The translations under genes were made by a program, and so were the position numbers. A stretch of DNA of 59,521 nt from JACPFV01 sp038043245 (GTDB lineage Bacteria; Pseudomonadota; Gammaproteobacteria; Nevskiales; Nevskiaceae): NCBI GenBank assembly GCA_038043245.1, contig JBBTCH010000019.1:1-59521 (forward strand). Direction: 5' to 3'. The notes under the pieces were generated by a model. It made no database searches. It saw only the letters and a list, made by a program, of their open reading frames with translations, and was not told where the DNA came from. Shown here one piece after another: positions 53,283 through 59,521 of this stretch. Each line of letters opens with the position of its first letter. Within the stretch, counting starts at the first letter, position 1.

Positions 53283-54269
53283 ATGAAAGCCCCGCCACGG
53301 ATGGACCTGAAAACCCTGCTGTCGCCGATCGCCGGCGACCTCAATCAGGTCGACGCCATGATCCGCCAGCGTCTGTCGTCCGAAGTGGCGCTGATCAACC
53401 AGATCGGCGCTCATATCATCGCCGCTGGCGGCAAACGCATGCGCCCGGCCCTGCTGCTGCTGGCCGCCCGCGCGCTGGGTTGCCAGACCACCTCGCCGCA
53501 GCTGCTGGCCGCGATCATCGAATTCATCCATACCGCCACCCTGCTGCACGACGACGTCGTCGACAGCTCCGACCGCCGCCGCGGGCACCGCACCGCCAAC
53601 GCCGTCTGGGGCAATCCCGGCGCGGTGCTGTCGGGCGATTTCCTGTATTCGCGCAGCTTCCAGATGATGGTCGAAGCCGGCCACATGGACATCATGAAAG
53701 TGATGGCCGACACCACCAACGCCATTGCCGAGGGCGAAGTGCTGCAGTTGATGACCTGCGGCGACCCCGAGGTCACCGAAGCGCGCTACCTGCGCGTGAT
53801 CGAGCTCAAGACCGCGCGCCTGTTCCAGGCCGCCGCACAACTCGGTGCGATGGCGGCCAATGCCTCGCGCACCGCGCAGACCGAGCTGTCGCGCTATGGC
53901 CATCACCTGGGCATGGCGTTCCAGCTGGTGGATGACGTGCTGGATTACATCGCGGAACCGGAACTCAGCGGCAAGAATCTCGGCACCGACCTTGCCGAGG
54001 GCAAGCCGACGCTGCCCTTGATCCGCACGCTCGAGACCGGCACACCGGCGCAACGCGCGCTGATCCGCAATGCGGTGCGCGACGGTCGCCTGGATAACCT
54101 TGAAGCCGTGCTCGCCGCCGTTGAGTCGGCGGGAGGCATCACGTATAGTGCCGCGCTCGCAAAACACCACGCAGACCAGGCCATCAGCGCCGTGGCCGGA
54201 CTCCCCGAGTCGGCCTATCAACAAGCCTTGGTCGGCCTGGCGCGTTTTGCGGTTGAACGTGTGAACTGA
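53283..54269 (+). CDS. ispB: Octaprenyl diphosphate synthase (IspB-type)
   Basis: Trans-prenyltransferase making the long side chain of ubiquinone. Two Asp-rich motifs are present, LLHDDVVDSSDRRRG and FQLVDDVLDYIAE, with GGKRMRPALLLL upstream; 328 residues. The start may be ATG 53283 or the internal ATG at 53301 (MDLKTLLSP), which matches family length better. Divergent from rplU, as in most gammaproteobacteria. The exact chain length (C40 to C45) cannot be read from the sequence. Confidence 0.93.
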   Translation: MKAPPRMDLKTLLSPIAGDLNQVDAMIRQRLSSEVALINQIGAHIIAAGGKRMRPALLLLAARALGCQTTSPQLLAAIIEFIHTATLLHDDVVDSSDRRRGHRTANAVWGNPGAVLSGDFLYSRSFQMMVEAGHMDIMKVMADTTNAIAEGEVLQLMTCGDPEVTEARYLRVIELKTARLFQAAAQLGAMAANASRTAQTELSRYGHHLGMAFQLVDDVLDYIAEPELSGKNLGTDLAEGKPTLPLIRTLETGTPAQRALIRNAVRDGRLDNLEAVLAAVESAGGITYSAALAKHHADQAISAVAGLPESAYQQALVGLARFAVERVN

Positions 54270-54277
54270 AGGATGTG

Positions 54278-54354
54278 CGGGGCGTAGCTCAGCTTGGTAG
54301 AGCGCTTGGTTCGGGACCAAGAGGTCGCAGGTTCAAGTCCTGTCGCCCCGACCA
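54278..54354 (+). tRNA. tRNA-Pro (CGG anticodon)
   Basis: 77 nt with acceptor stem CGGGGCG/CGCCCCG, discriminator A, encoded CCA, anticodon stem CTTGG/CCAAG and loop TTCGGGA (CGG). First of three tRNAs after ispB. Confidence 0.96.
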
Positions 54355-54382
54355 ACTCTCGGAGTGCACATCGCGGTTTTGC

Positions 54383-54459
54383 GGTGATGTAGCTCAGCCG
54401 GTTAGAGCGCGGCACTCATAATGCTGAGGTCGGTGGTTCGAGTCCACCCATCACCACCA
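54383..54459 (+). tRNA. tRNA-Met (CAU anticodon)
   Basis: 77 nt with acceptor GGTGATG/CATCACC, discriminator A, encoded CCA and loop CTCATAA (CAT). The paired first acceptor base excludes an initiator. Elongator Met is the likeliest identity; a lysidine-modified Ile tRNA cannot be wholly excluded from sequence. Confidence 0.9.
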
Positions 54460-54478
54460 CTTATCATGTGGTCTGGAT

Positions 54479-54555
54479 CGGGGCGTAGCGCAGTCTGGTA
54501 GCGCATCTGCTTTGGGAGCAGAGGGTCGAAGGTTCAAATCCTTTCGCCCCGACCA
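54479..54555 (+). tRNA. tRNA-Pro (UGG anticodon)
   Basis: 77 nt with acceptor CGGGGCG/CGCCCCG, encoded CCA and loop TTTGGGA (TGG). T-arm is AAGGTTCAAATCCTT. Followed by TTTTATTTTC, a likely transcript end. Its 3' part recurs, split, at 54594-54699. Confidence 0.96.
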
Positions 54556-54593
54556 TTTTATTTTCAAGCTTCTGATTCTGCTGGACGGCACGC

Positions 54594-54699
54594 GGTCGAA
54601 GGTTATTCGGCGCTTGCGCCTCACCCTCGCTTCGCTCGGGCCGCCCTTCGGGCGTTCGATGCCGCAAGACGGCATCGTCAAATCCTTTCGCCCGGACCA
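54594..54699 (+). pseudogene. Split remnant of a tRNA-Pro 3' part
   Basis: GGTCGAAGGTT (54594-54604) equals the variable loop, 5' T-stem and first two T-loop bases of the intact tRNA-Pro(UGG). CAAATCC and onward to CCA (54679-54699) equals the rest of its 3' end except for one C-to-G change in the acceptor stem. A 74-bp hairpin array sits between them at exactly positions 55/56. The 5' two thirds of the tRNA are missing. Confidence 0.85.
54605..54678 (+). repeat. 74-bp hairpin array inside the tRNA-Pro remnant
   Basis: Short hairpins in a row: GGCGC/GCGCC, an imperfect CCCTCGC/GCTCGGG, GCCC/GGGC and GATGCCG/CGGCATC (5-base loop). The array ends in ATCGT directly before CAAATCC. Size, hairpin number and right end match the array at 32036-32107. 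Confidence 0.75.
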
Positions 54700-54714
54700 A
54701 TTTTTAGCGGAATT

Positions 54715-54739
54715 CAAGGACTGCCAGTGGCAGTCCTTG
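54715..54739. repeat. Perfect inverted repeat after the tRNA remnant
   Basis: CAAGGACTGCCA and its complement around a single base, a 12-bp stem with almost no loop. No T-run follows on plus; it may be a remnant of a mobile end or a transcript barrier. Confidence 0.5.
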
Positions 54740-54743
54740 CGCG

Positions 54744-54769
54744 AAAAATGAGTGGGGCTGGGGCCCCAC
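54744..54769 (-). terminator. Probable terminator of the DUF885 gene
   Basis: On the minus strand GTGGGG/CCCCAC (loop CCCCAG) is followed by TCATTTTT, ten bases past the stop of the DUF885 gene. Confidence 0.6.
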
Positions 54770-54778
54770 CCCACAGGA

Positions 54779-56545
54779 CTACGATTTCTCTCGCAGAACT
54801 TCAATCCATTGCTCGATCTTCTGCTCGAGCACGTCGAGCGGCACCGCACCGTCCTTGAGTATCTCTTTGTGAAACTCGCGGATGTCGAAGCGCGCGCCGA
54901 GGATTTTTTCTGACTTTGCGCGCAAGGCCTTGATCTTCAGTTCGCCGAGCTTGTAGGCCAGCGCCTGTCCGGGAATGGCCATGTAGCGCTCGGCCTCGGA
55001 AACCGCCTGCGTTTCGCTCTGCGCGGAGTTGGCCAGCATGTAGTCAATCACCTGTTGGCGCGTCCAGCCTTTCGAATGCAGGCCGGTATCCACGACCAGC
55101 CGGATCGCACGCCAGAGCTCGTTCTGCAGGTAGCCGAAATAATCGTAGGGGTCTTGATAGACGCCCAGCTCCTTGCCGAGCGATTCCGTGTACAGAGCCC
55201 AGCCCTCGATGTAGGCGGTGAAGCGGCCGAAGCGCCGGAACTTCGGCAATTCGGTCAGTTCCTGCTGAAGAGCGATCTGGAAATGATGTCCGGGAATCGC
55301 CTCATGCAGGTACAGATCCTCGGCATCCCAGGTCTTGCGCGAAGGCAGGTCGTAGGTGTTGACGTAGAAGATCCCCGGCCGCGTGCCGTCCTCGCTGGGC
55401 ATCTGGTAGCTGCCACCGGCGGCGGACTTGTTGCGGAAGGCCTCAACCGGCCGTATCTCGAATCCCGCCTTGGGCTTCAGCGAAAAAAGCCGGTCGGCGC
55501 CGCGGTCCACTTTCTCGCGCAGCCCGTTGTAATACGCCAGCAGCGCTGCTTCGCTCTTGAATTCGAATCGTTTGTCGGTATCGAGGAATTTGAAGAAGGC
55601 CTGCAGATCACCCTTGAACCCCTGAGCCGCGATGACCTTGCGCATCTCGGCGTGGATGCGCGCGACTTCGTCCAGCCCGATCTGATGAATCTGCGCCGGC
55701 GTCAGGTCAGTGGTGGTGATCGCACGCACACGAAAACCGTACCAGTCTGCGCCCTGCGGCAGCGCATCCAAACCCACCGTTGACCGCGTCTTCGGCAGGT
55801 AGTCGCTGTGGATGAACTCACGCAGGCGTTGGTAGGCGGGCGTCAATGAATCGCGGATCAGCGCGGTATAAGCAGACGTCAGTCGCGCCTTGTCTTCGGC
55901 ACTGAACTGCGACGGCAGATTCGCGATCGGCTGGTAGAAAATACTTTTCGTCGGATCCTTGACGATCAGCGCATCCAGCTGCGGCAACACTTTGTCCATC
56001 AGCACCCGCGGCTGGACGACCGCCTTCGTCATGCCTTCGCGCATGTTGGCGATGGCCTGGTCGAACAGCGCCGGAATCTGGCCCGCACGCTTCAGCCAGT
56101 CGTCGTAATCCTTGACCGTCTTGAAGGGCTGGGCCGAACTGCCGGAGCCCAGCTGGGCAAAGTCCTGATGCGGGCTGTTGAACTGGTCGATCGGCTGCAG
56201 ATGGGCCGGAAAACGTTCCGCCTCGATATCCTGATCCAGCTGACGGATGAACAGCTGTGCGCTGAGTTGATCCTGTGGACTCAGACGCGAAAGCTCCTGC
56301 GCACTCACCCGCTCGCGCCATTTCTGGTTGAACGCCAGCCGCTTGGAGCGGAATTCCTCGCCGAGAAAATTCGGCAGCTGGTCGTTGTAGCGCGGGTCGC
56401 CGACATCAGTGGCGAGCAGAGGGTTGAGCTGAAGGTTCTCTTCCCAGTAACCCTCGAAAATCTGCGGCAGCGTTTGTGGCGGTGACGATTTCGCGCAAGC
56501 CAGAAGCGACAGGAACAGAACACAGGCAATGCTGCGAATTCGCAT
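54779..56545 (-). CDS. DUF885 family lipoprotein
   Basis: 588 residues from ATG 56545 (MRIRSIACVLFLSLLACAKS), with GAGGG five bases upstream. The signal ends in a lipobox LLAC with Cys17, so it is predicted to be a lipoprotein processed by LspA. The DUF885 body has HEAIPGHHFQIALQQEL, a zinc-peptidase-like HExxxGH pattern, and FTAYIEGWALYTESLGKELG further on, like the M3/M32-type metallopeptidase folds. Substrate unknown. It follows the biotin carboxylase gene by eight bases, which suggests co-transcription with the acyl-CoA cluster, but a link in function is not evident. The open frame further upstream is a shadow. Confidence 0.88.
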   Translation of the reverse strand: MRIRSIACVLFLSLLACAKSSPPQTLPQIFEGYWEENLQLNPLLATDVGDPRYNDQLPNFLGEEFRSKRLAFNQKWRERVSAQELSRLSPQDQLSAQLFIRQLDQDIEAERFPAHLQPIDQFNSPHQDFAQLGSGSSAQPFKTVKDYDDWLKRAGQIPALFDQAIANMREGMTKAVVQPRVLMDKVLPQLDALIVKDPTKSIFYQPIANLPSQFSAEDKARLTSAYTALIRDSLTPAYQRLREFIHSDYLPKTRSTVGLDALPQGADWYGFRVRAITTTDLTPAQIHQIGLDEVARIHAEMRKVIAAQGFKGDLQAFFKFLDTDKRFEFKSEAALLAYYNGLREKVDRGADRLFSLKPKAGFEIRPVEAFRNKSAAGGSYQMPSEDGTRPGIFYVNTYDLPSRKTWDAEDLYLHEAIPGHHFQIALQQELTELPKFRRFGRFTAYIEGWALYTESLGKELGVYQDPYDYFGYLQNELWRAIRLVVDTGLHSKGWTRQQVIDYMLANSAQSETQAVSEAERYMAIPGQALAYKLGELKIKALRAKSEKILGARFDIREFHKEILKDGAVPLDVLEQKIEQWIEVLREKS

Positions 56546-56553
56546 GCTTTCCC

Positions 56554-58545
56554 TCAGACCGCGGGTTTGATTTGAACCAGCAGTTGCCGGTTTTTGACTT
56601 GCAGCCCCGCCTCGACACCGACCGATTCCACCGTGCCGCCCACCGGCGTCTGGACCTGGAATTCCATCTTCATCGCTTCGAGCACTACCAGCGTTTTCCC
56701 TTTTTCGACCTTGTCGCCGGGCTTCACATGCACCGTGACGATCTTGCCGTCGGTGTGCGCGAGGATGCGGCCGTCCGAGCCGGCGGCTGCGGACTGTACC
56801 GGCGCCAGGGTGATGTCGGTGAAGCGCCAAGTCGCGCCTTCGGCCTGAATCCACACCGAGTCACCATCGTGGGCGATGCGCGCCTTGGCCTGCACGCCGT
56901 TCGCCAGATAATGGAATTCATCCTCGGACGAATGACTGACATCGATCTGGATCTGTTCACCCTCGATCATGGTCGTGAACAGATGGCCGTCGTGCACCAG
57001 CACTTCGAGGTCGTACTCCTTGTTCTTCCATTTGAGCTTGAACTCCGCCGGCGCCTCATGCGAGGAGTGCCAGCCGATGAAGTCCTGCGTCAGCCCGTTT
57101 TCGTCAGCGAGACGATGGGCGTCGTCGATGTAGAGCGCAACCGCCGCCAATGCGATCTGGCGCCTGCTCGGCAGCATCGCCGCCACCTGTTCGGCAGGGA
57201 AATGCTTACCGATGAACCCGGTGGAGAAATCACCGCCGGCAAACGCCTCATGCGACACCAGCGCGTGCAGGTAGTCACGGTTGTTGATCACACCTAGCAG
57301 CGTGGTTTCTTCCAGGGCCTTCAGCAGCCGCTGGCGCGCAGTCTCACGGTCTTCGCCCCAGGCGATGATCTTGCCCTGCATGGAATCGTAGAACGGGCTG
57401 ATCACCGCGCCATTACGCAGGTAAGTGTCGACGCGGATGCCGGCGCCATGTGGCGCGCGCCAGGCCAGCACCTTGCCGGTCTGCGGCATGTAATTGGCCT
57501 GGGCGTCTTCCGCGCACAAGCGCACTTCAATCGCCCATCCGTGACGGCGCTTGAGGATTTCATCCTGCGTCAGCGGCAACTTTTCGCCCTGCGCCACACG
57601 CAACTGCCACTCGACCAGGTCCACGCCGTAGACCAGCTCGGTCACCGGATGCTCGACCTGCAGGCGCGTGTTCATCTCGAGAAAATAGAACTGCTGGTCG
57701 CGCGCAAGCATGAACTCGACGGTGCCAGCGCCGACGTAGTTCACCGCCCTTGCCGCGGCGACCGCGGCCTCGCCCATCTTCAAGCGCAGTTTTTCATCCA
57801 CCGCAGGCGATGGCGCTTCCTCGATCACTTTCTGATTGCGGCGCTGCACCGAACAGTCGCGCTCGCCAAGGAACACCACGTTGCCGTGACGGTCGCCGAA
57901 CACCTGGATCTCGACATGGCGCGCATCCATCACCGCTTTCTCGATCAGCAGCTGGCCGTCGCCAAAGGCATTGGTTGCTTCCGAACGTGCCGACTGGATG
58001 TTCGCCAGCAGGTCTTTTTCTTCGTGCACCAGCCGCATGCCGCGCCCGCCGCCGCCGGCCGCGGCCTTGACCATCACCGGCAATCCGGCTTTCTTGGCTT
58101 CGCCGACCAGCGTCTCGTCTTTCTGGTCGTCGCCCTGATAGCCCGGCACGCAGGGCACCTTGGCCTTGATCATGCGGATTTTCGATGCGGACTTGTTGCC
58201 CATCGCTTCGATGGAGTGCGGGTCCGGGCCGATGAAAATCAGGCCCGCGTCCTGCACCGCCTTGGCAAAGGCTTCGCGCTCCGACAGAAAGCCGTAACCT
58301 GGATGCACCGCCTCGGCGCCGGATGATTTCGCCGCGGCAATGATGTTCTCGATGGCGAGATACGAGGCACGCGCCGAACCGGGCCCGATGCACACCGCTT
58401 CGTCGGCTTCGGCCACGTGCAGCGAATCCTTGTCCGGCTCGCTGTAGACCGCGACAGTCTTGTAGCCGAGCTTCTTCGCGCCGCGGATCACGCGCACCGC
58501 GATCTCGCCGCGATTGGCCACCAGTACTTTGGTAAATCGTTTCAT
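56554..58545 (-). CDS. Acyl-CoA carboxylase biotin-carrying subunit (AtuF-like geranyl-CoA carboxylase alpha)
   Basis: 663 residues from ATG 58545 (MKRFTKVLVANRGEIA), ATGA overlapping the hydratase stop. The biotin carboxylase domain (LVANRGEIAVRV, AAAGGGGRGMRLV, EMNTRLQVEHPVTELVYG) is followed by a linker domain and a C-terminal biotinyl domain with the target Lys in EAMKMEFQ. Such alpha subunits serve methylcrotonyl-CoA (LiuD) or geranyl-CoA (AtuF) carboxylases. The neighbours decide for the latter: dehydrogenase, hydratase, alpha subunit in the order atuD-atuE-atuF, without a beta subunit between. Its beta partner (atuC-like) would lie beyond the window. Confidence 0.82.
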   Translation of the reverse strand: MKRFTKVLVANRGEIAVRVIRGAKKLGYKTVAVYSEPDKDSLHVAEADEAVCIGPGSARASYLAIENIIAAAKSSGAEAVHPGYGFLSEREAFAKAVQDAGLIFIGPDPHSIEAMGNKSASKIRMIKAKVPCVPGYQGDDQKDETLVGEAKKAGLPVMVKAAAGGGGRGMRLVHEEKDLLANIQSARSEATNAFGDGQLLIEKAVMDARHVEIQVFGDRHGNVVFLGERDCSVQRRNQKVIEEAPSPAVDEKLRLKMGEAAVAAARAVNYVGAGTVEFMLARDQQFYFLEMNTRLQVEHPVTELVYGVDLVEWQLRVAQGEKLPLTQDEILKRRHGWAIEVRLCAEDAQANYMPQTGKVLAWRAPHGAGIRVDTYLRNGAVISPFYDSMQGKIIAWGEDRETARQRLLKALEETTLLGVINNRDYLHALVSHEAFAGGDFSTGFIGKHFPAEQVAAMLPSRRQIALAAVALYIDDAHRLADENGLTQDFIGWHSSHEAPAEFKLKWKNKEYDLEVLVHDGHLFTTMIEGEQIQIDVSHSSEDEFHYLANGVQAKARIAHDGDSVWIQAEGATWRFTDITLAPVQSAAAGSDGRILAHTDGKIVTVHVKPGDKVEKGKTLVVLEAMKMEFQVQTPVGGTVESVGVEAGLQVKNRQLLVQIKPAV

Positions 58546-59360
58546 GGTTGCGCCCACTTGGGTGCCCTCTTTTGCATAAACGCCGTAATGCCTTCCGGCG
58601 CTTCGGTGCCGCGTACGCAGGCTGCGAATTTCTGCGCGGCATCGTCCAACACCGTATCCATGTCCTGGCGCATCGCATTGACCACGATGCTCTTGGTCAC
58701 TGCGTTCGCCTGAGGCGCACAATTGAGGACCTGCTTCAGGGTTTCACCGAGCCTGACCTGAAGCTCTTCTTCGCTGGTGAACGTTTCGTGGACGATGCCG
58801 AGCGCCTTGGCCTGCGCGCCATCAAACATGGCGCCGGTCAGACACAGACGGCGTGCCTGGGTCAGGCCGATGCGCTCGACGATGAAGGGCGCGATCTGCG
58901 CCGGCGGCAGGCCGCGCGTAGTTTCCGGCACACCGAACTTGGTGCCCACCTGTGCCAGCGCGATGTCTGACACACAGGCAAAACCGAAAGCACCGGCCAG
59001 CACTGAACCCTCGCAAACCGCGACAACGACGCAGGGCAGCGCCGTGACCTTGCGCAGCATGCTGCCGAAGCCACGGTTGAATACGACGATGGGGTCCGGC
59101 TCGCCGGGCTTGGCCGGCTTCATGCCGCTGGCCATCATCTCCTTGAGGTCAGCACCCGCGCTGAAGTGTCCGCCAGCGCCGCGCAGCACCAGCACGCGCA
59201 CTTCAGCCGGACCAGCCGCGGCCACGGCATCGAATACGGCATTGAGTTCCGTCACCATCGTGTGATTCAGCGCATTGCGCACTTCGGGCCGATTAAGGGT
59301 GACGTGCAGCACACTTTTATCGTGACTCAACAACAGCGTGGTGACCGGCGGCAGATTCAC
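58542..59360 (-). CDS. Enoyl-CoA hydratase/isomerase (AtuE-like)
   Basis: 272-residue crotonase-fold protein: NRPEVRNALNHTMV, LVLRGAGGHFSAGADLKEM and VCEGSVLAGAFGFACVSDIAL carry the oxyanion hole and active-site loop. In AtuE of Pseudomonas this enzyme hydrates isohexenylglutaconyl-CoA in citronellol/geraniol breakdown; LiuC does the equivalent for leucine. GTG start 59360, whose GTGA overlaps the end of the dehydrogenase gene. Assignment to the atu type rests on gene order and the neighbouring dehydrogenase. Confidence 0.82.
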   Translation of the reverse strand: MNLPPVTTLLLSHDKSVLHVTLNRPEVRNALNHTMVTELNAVFDAVAAAGPAEVRVLVLRGAGGHFSAGADLKEMMASGMKPAKPGEPDPIVVFNRGFGSMLRKVTALPCVVVAVCEGSVLAGAFGFACVSDIALAQVGTKFGVPETTRGLPPAQIAPFIVERIGLTQARRLCLTGAMFDGAQAKALGIVHETFTSEEELQVRLGETLKQVLNCAPQANAVTKSIVVNAMRQDMDTVLDDAAQKFAACVRGTEAPEGITAFMQKRAPKWAQP

Positions 59361-59521
59361 TTTTTCTTGCCCCCGCGCATGCCAAGGTTCTTGGCGATGA
59401 TGCCGAGCATCACTTCATCTGCGCCGCCACCGATGGAATGCAGGCGCAGGTCACGATAGAACTGCGACACCGGGTTGTCCCACATGAAGCCCTGCCCGCC
59501 CCAGAACTGCAGACAGCCGTC
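59357..59521 (-). CDS. Acyl-CoA dehydrogenase, C-terminal part (AtuD-like)
   Basis: Only the last 54 residues are in the window; the gene runs off its right end. QFWGGQGFMWDNPVSQFYRD and LHSIGGGADEVMLGIIAKNL match the citronellyl-CoA dehydrogenase (AtuD) type better than isovaleryl-CoA dehydrogenase, which usually ends with a GTSEI-type motif. The tail is basic (GMRGGKKK). Overlaps the hydratase start. Confidence 0.8.
   Translation of the reverse strand, partial: DGCLQFWGGQGFMWDNPVSQFYRDLRLHSIGGGADEVMLGIIAKNLGMRGGKKK

Noticed and set aside
54512..54751. 79-codon frame across the tRNA-Pro and its remnant
   Set aside because: It runs through a tRNA gene and the hairpin array and cannot be a real gene.

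Overview
The window looks like a chromosomal segment of a GC-rich gammaproteobacterium. The gene orders rpsB-tsf-pyrH-frr-uppS-cdsA-rseP-bamA-skp-lpxD-fabZ-lpxA-lpxB-rnhB-dnaE-accA-tilS-pyrG-kdsA-eno-ftsB, ispB/rplU-rpmA-obgE-proB, rpsT/murJ-ribF-ileS-lspA and thiO-fimT-pilVWX-pilY1-pilE are characteristic of Pseudomonas/Xanthomonas/Nevskia-type genomes. A eukaryote-type class I aldolase and an atu-like terpenoid or branched acyl-CoA cluster fit an uncultured or little-studied member of that broad group; the exact lineage is inference.

Layout. 1-367: hairpin-rich repeat region downstream of ftsB. 368-23246 (minus strand): one long run of translation, nucleotide, envelope lipid, lipid A and outer-membrane assembly genes, mostly overlapping or a few bases apart. 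23366-30001: divergent plus-strand map-glnD-dapD-dapE-alpha/beta hydrolase (protein N-terminal processing, nitrogen control, lysine/diaminopimelate synthesis). 30074-33525 (minus): SDR, aldolase, tRNA-Ser, a broken second tRNA-Ser and ugd. 33541-34688: a small island bounded by tRNA-Thr and a copy of its 3' end, holding a PemK/MazF-like toxin-antitoxin pair. 34741-44040 (minus): type IV pilus minor pilin operon with thiO and lspA. 44141-49963: GIY-YIG protein, ileS, ribF, murJ. 50042-54269: rpsT, proB, obgE, rpmA, rplU, ispB. 54278-54699: tRNA-Pro, tRNA-Met, tRNA-Pro and a split tRNA-Pro remnant. 54779-59521: a DUF885 lipoprotein and an atuD-atuE-atuF-like acyl-CoA cluster that runs off the window.

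The unusual layer is the repeats. (i) Two tRNA remnants (Ser, Pro) are both broken at the same T-loop position, and each is followed by a 72-74 bp array of short hairpins with matching ends; a third tRNA (Thr) has a 3'-end copy about 1 kb away. (ii) At least four families of palindromic intergenic repeats lie in frame inside or at the edges of genes. They make up most of the leaders of PilV, PilW and PilX, the N-terminus of ThiO, an insert in IleS, and the C-termini of RibF and the GIY-YIG protein. They also supply the ribosome binding site of dapE. The C-terminus and stop codon of Ugd come from a tRNA remnant. No integrase, transposase, prophage or CRISPR array was seen. The conserved block 368-27800 is almost free of these repeats, which concentrate between 30 and 47.5 kb.
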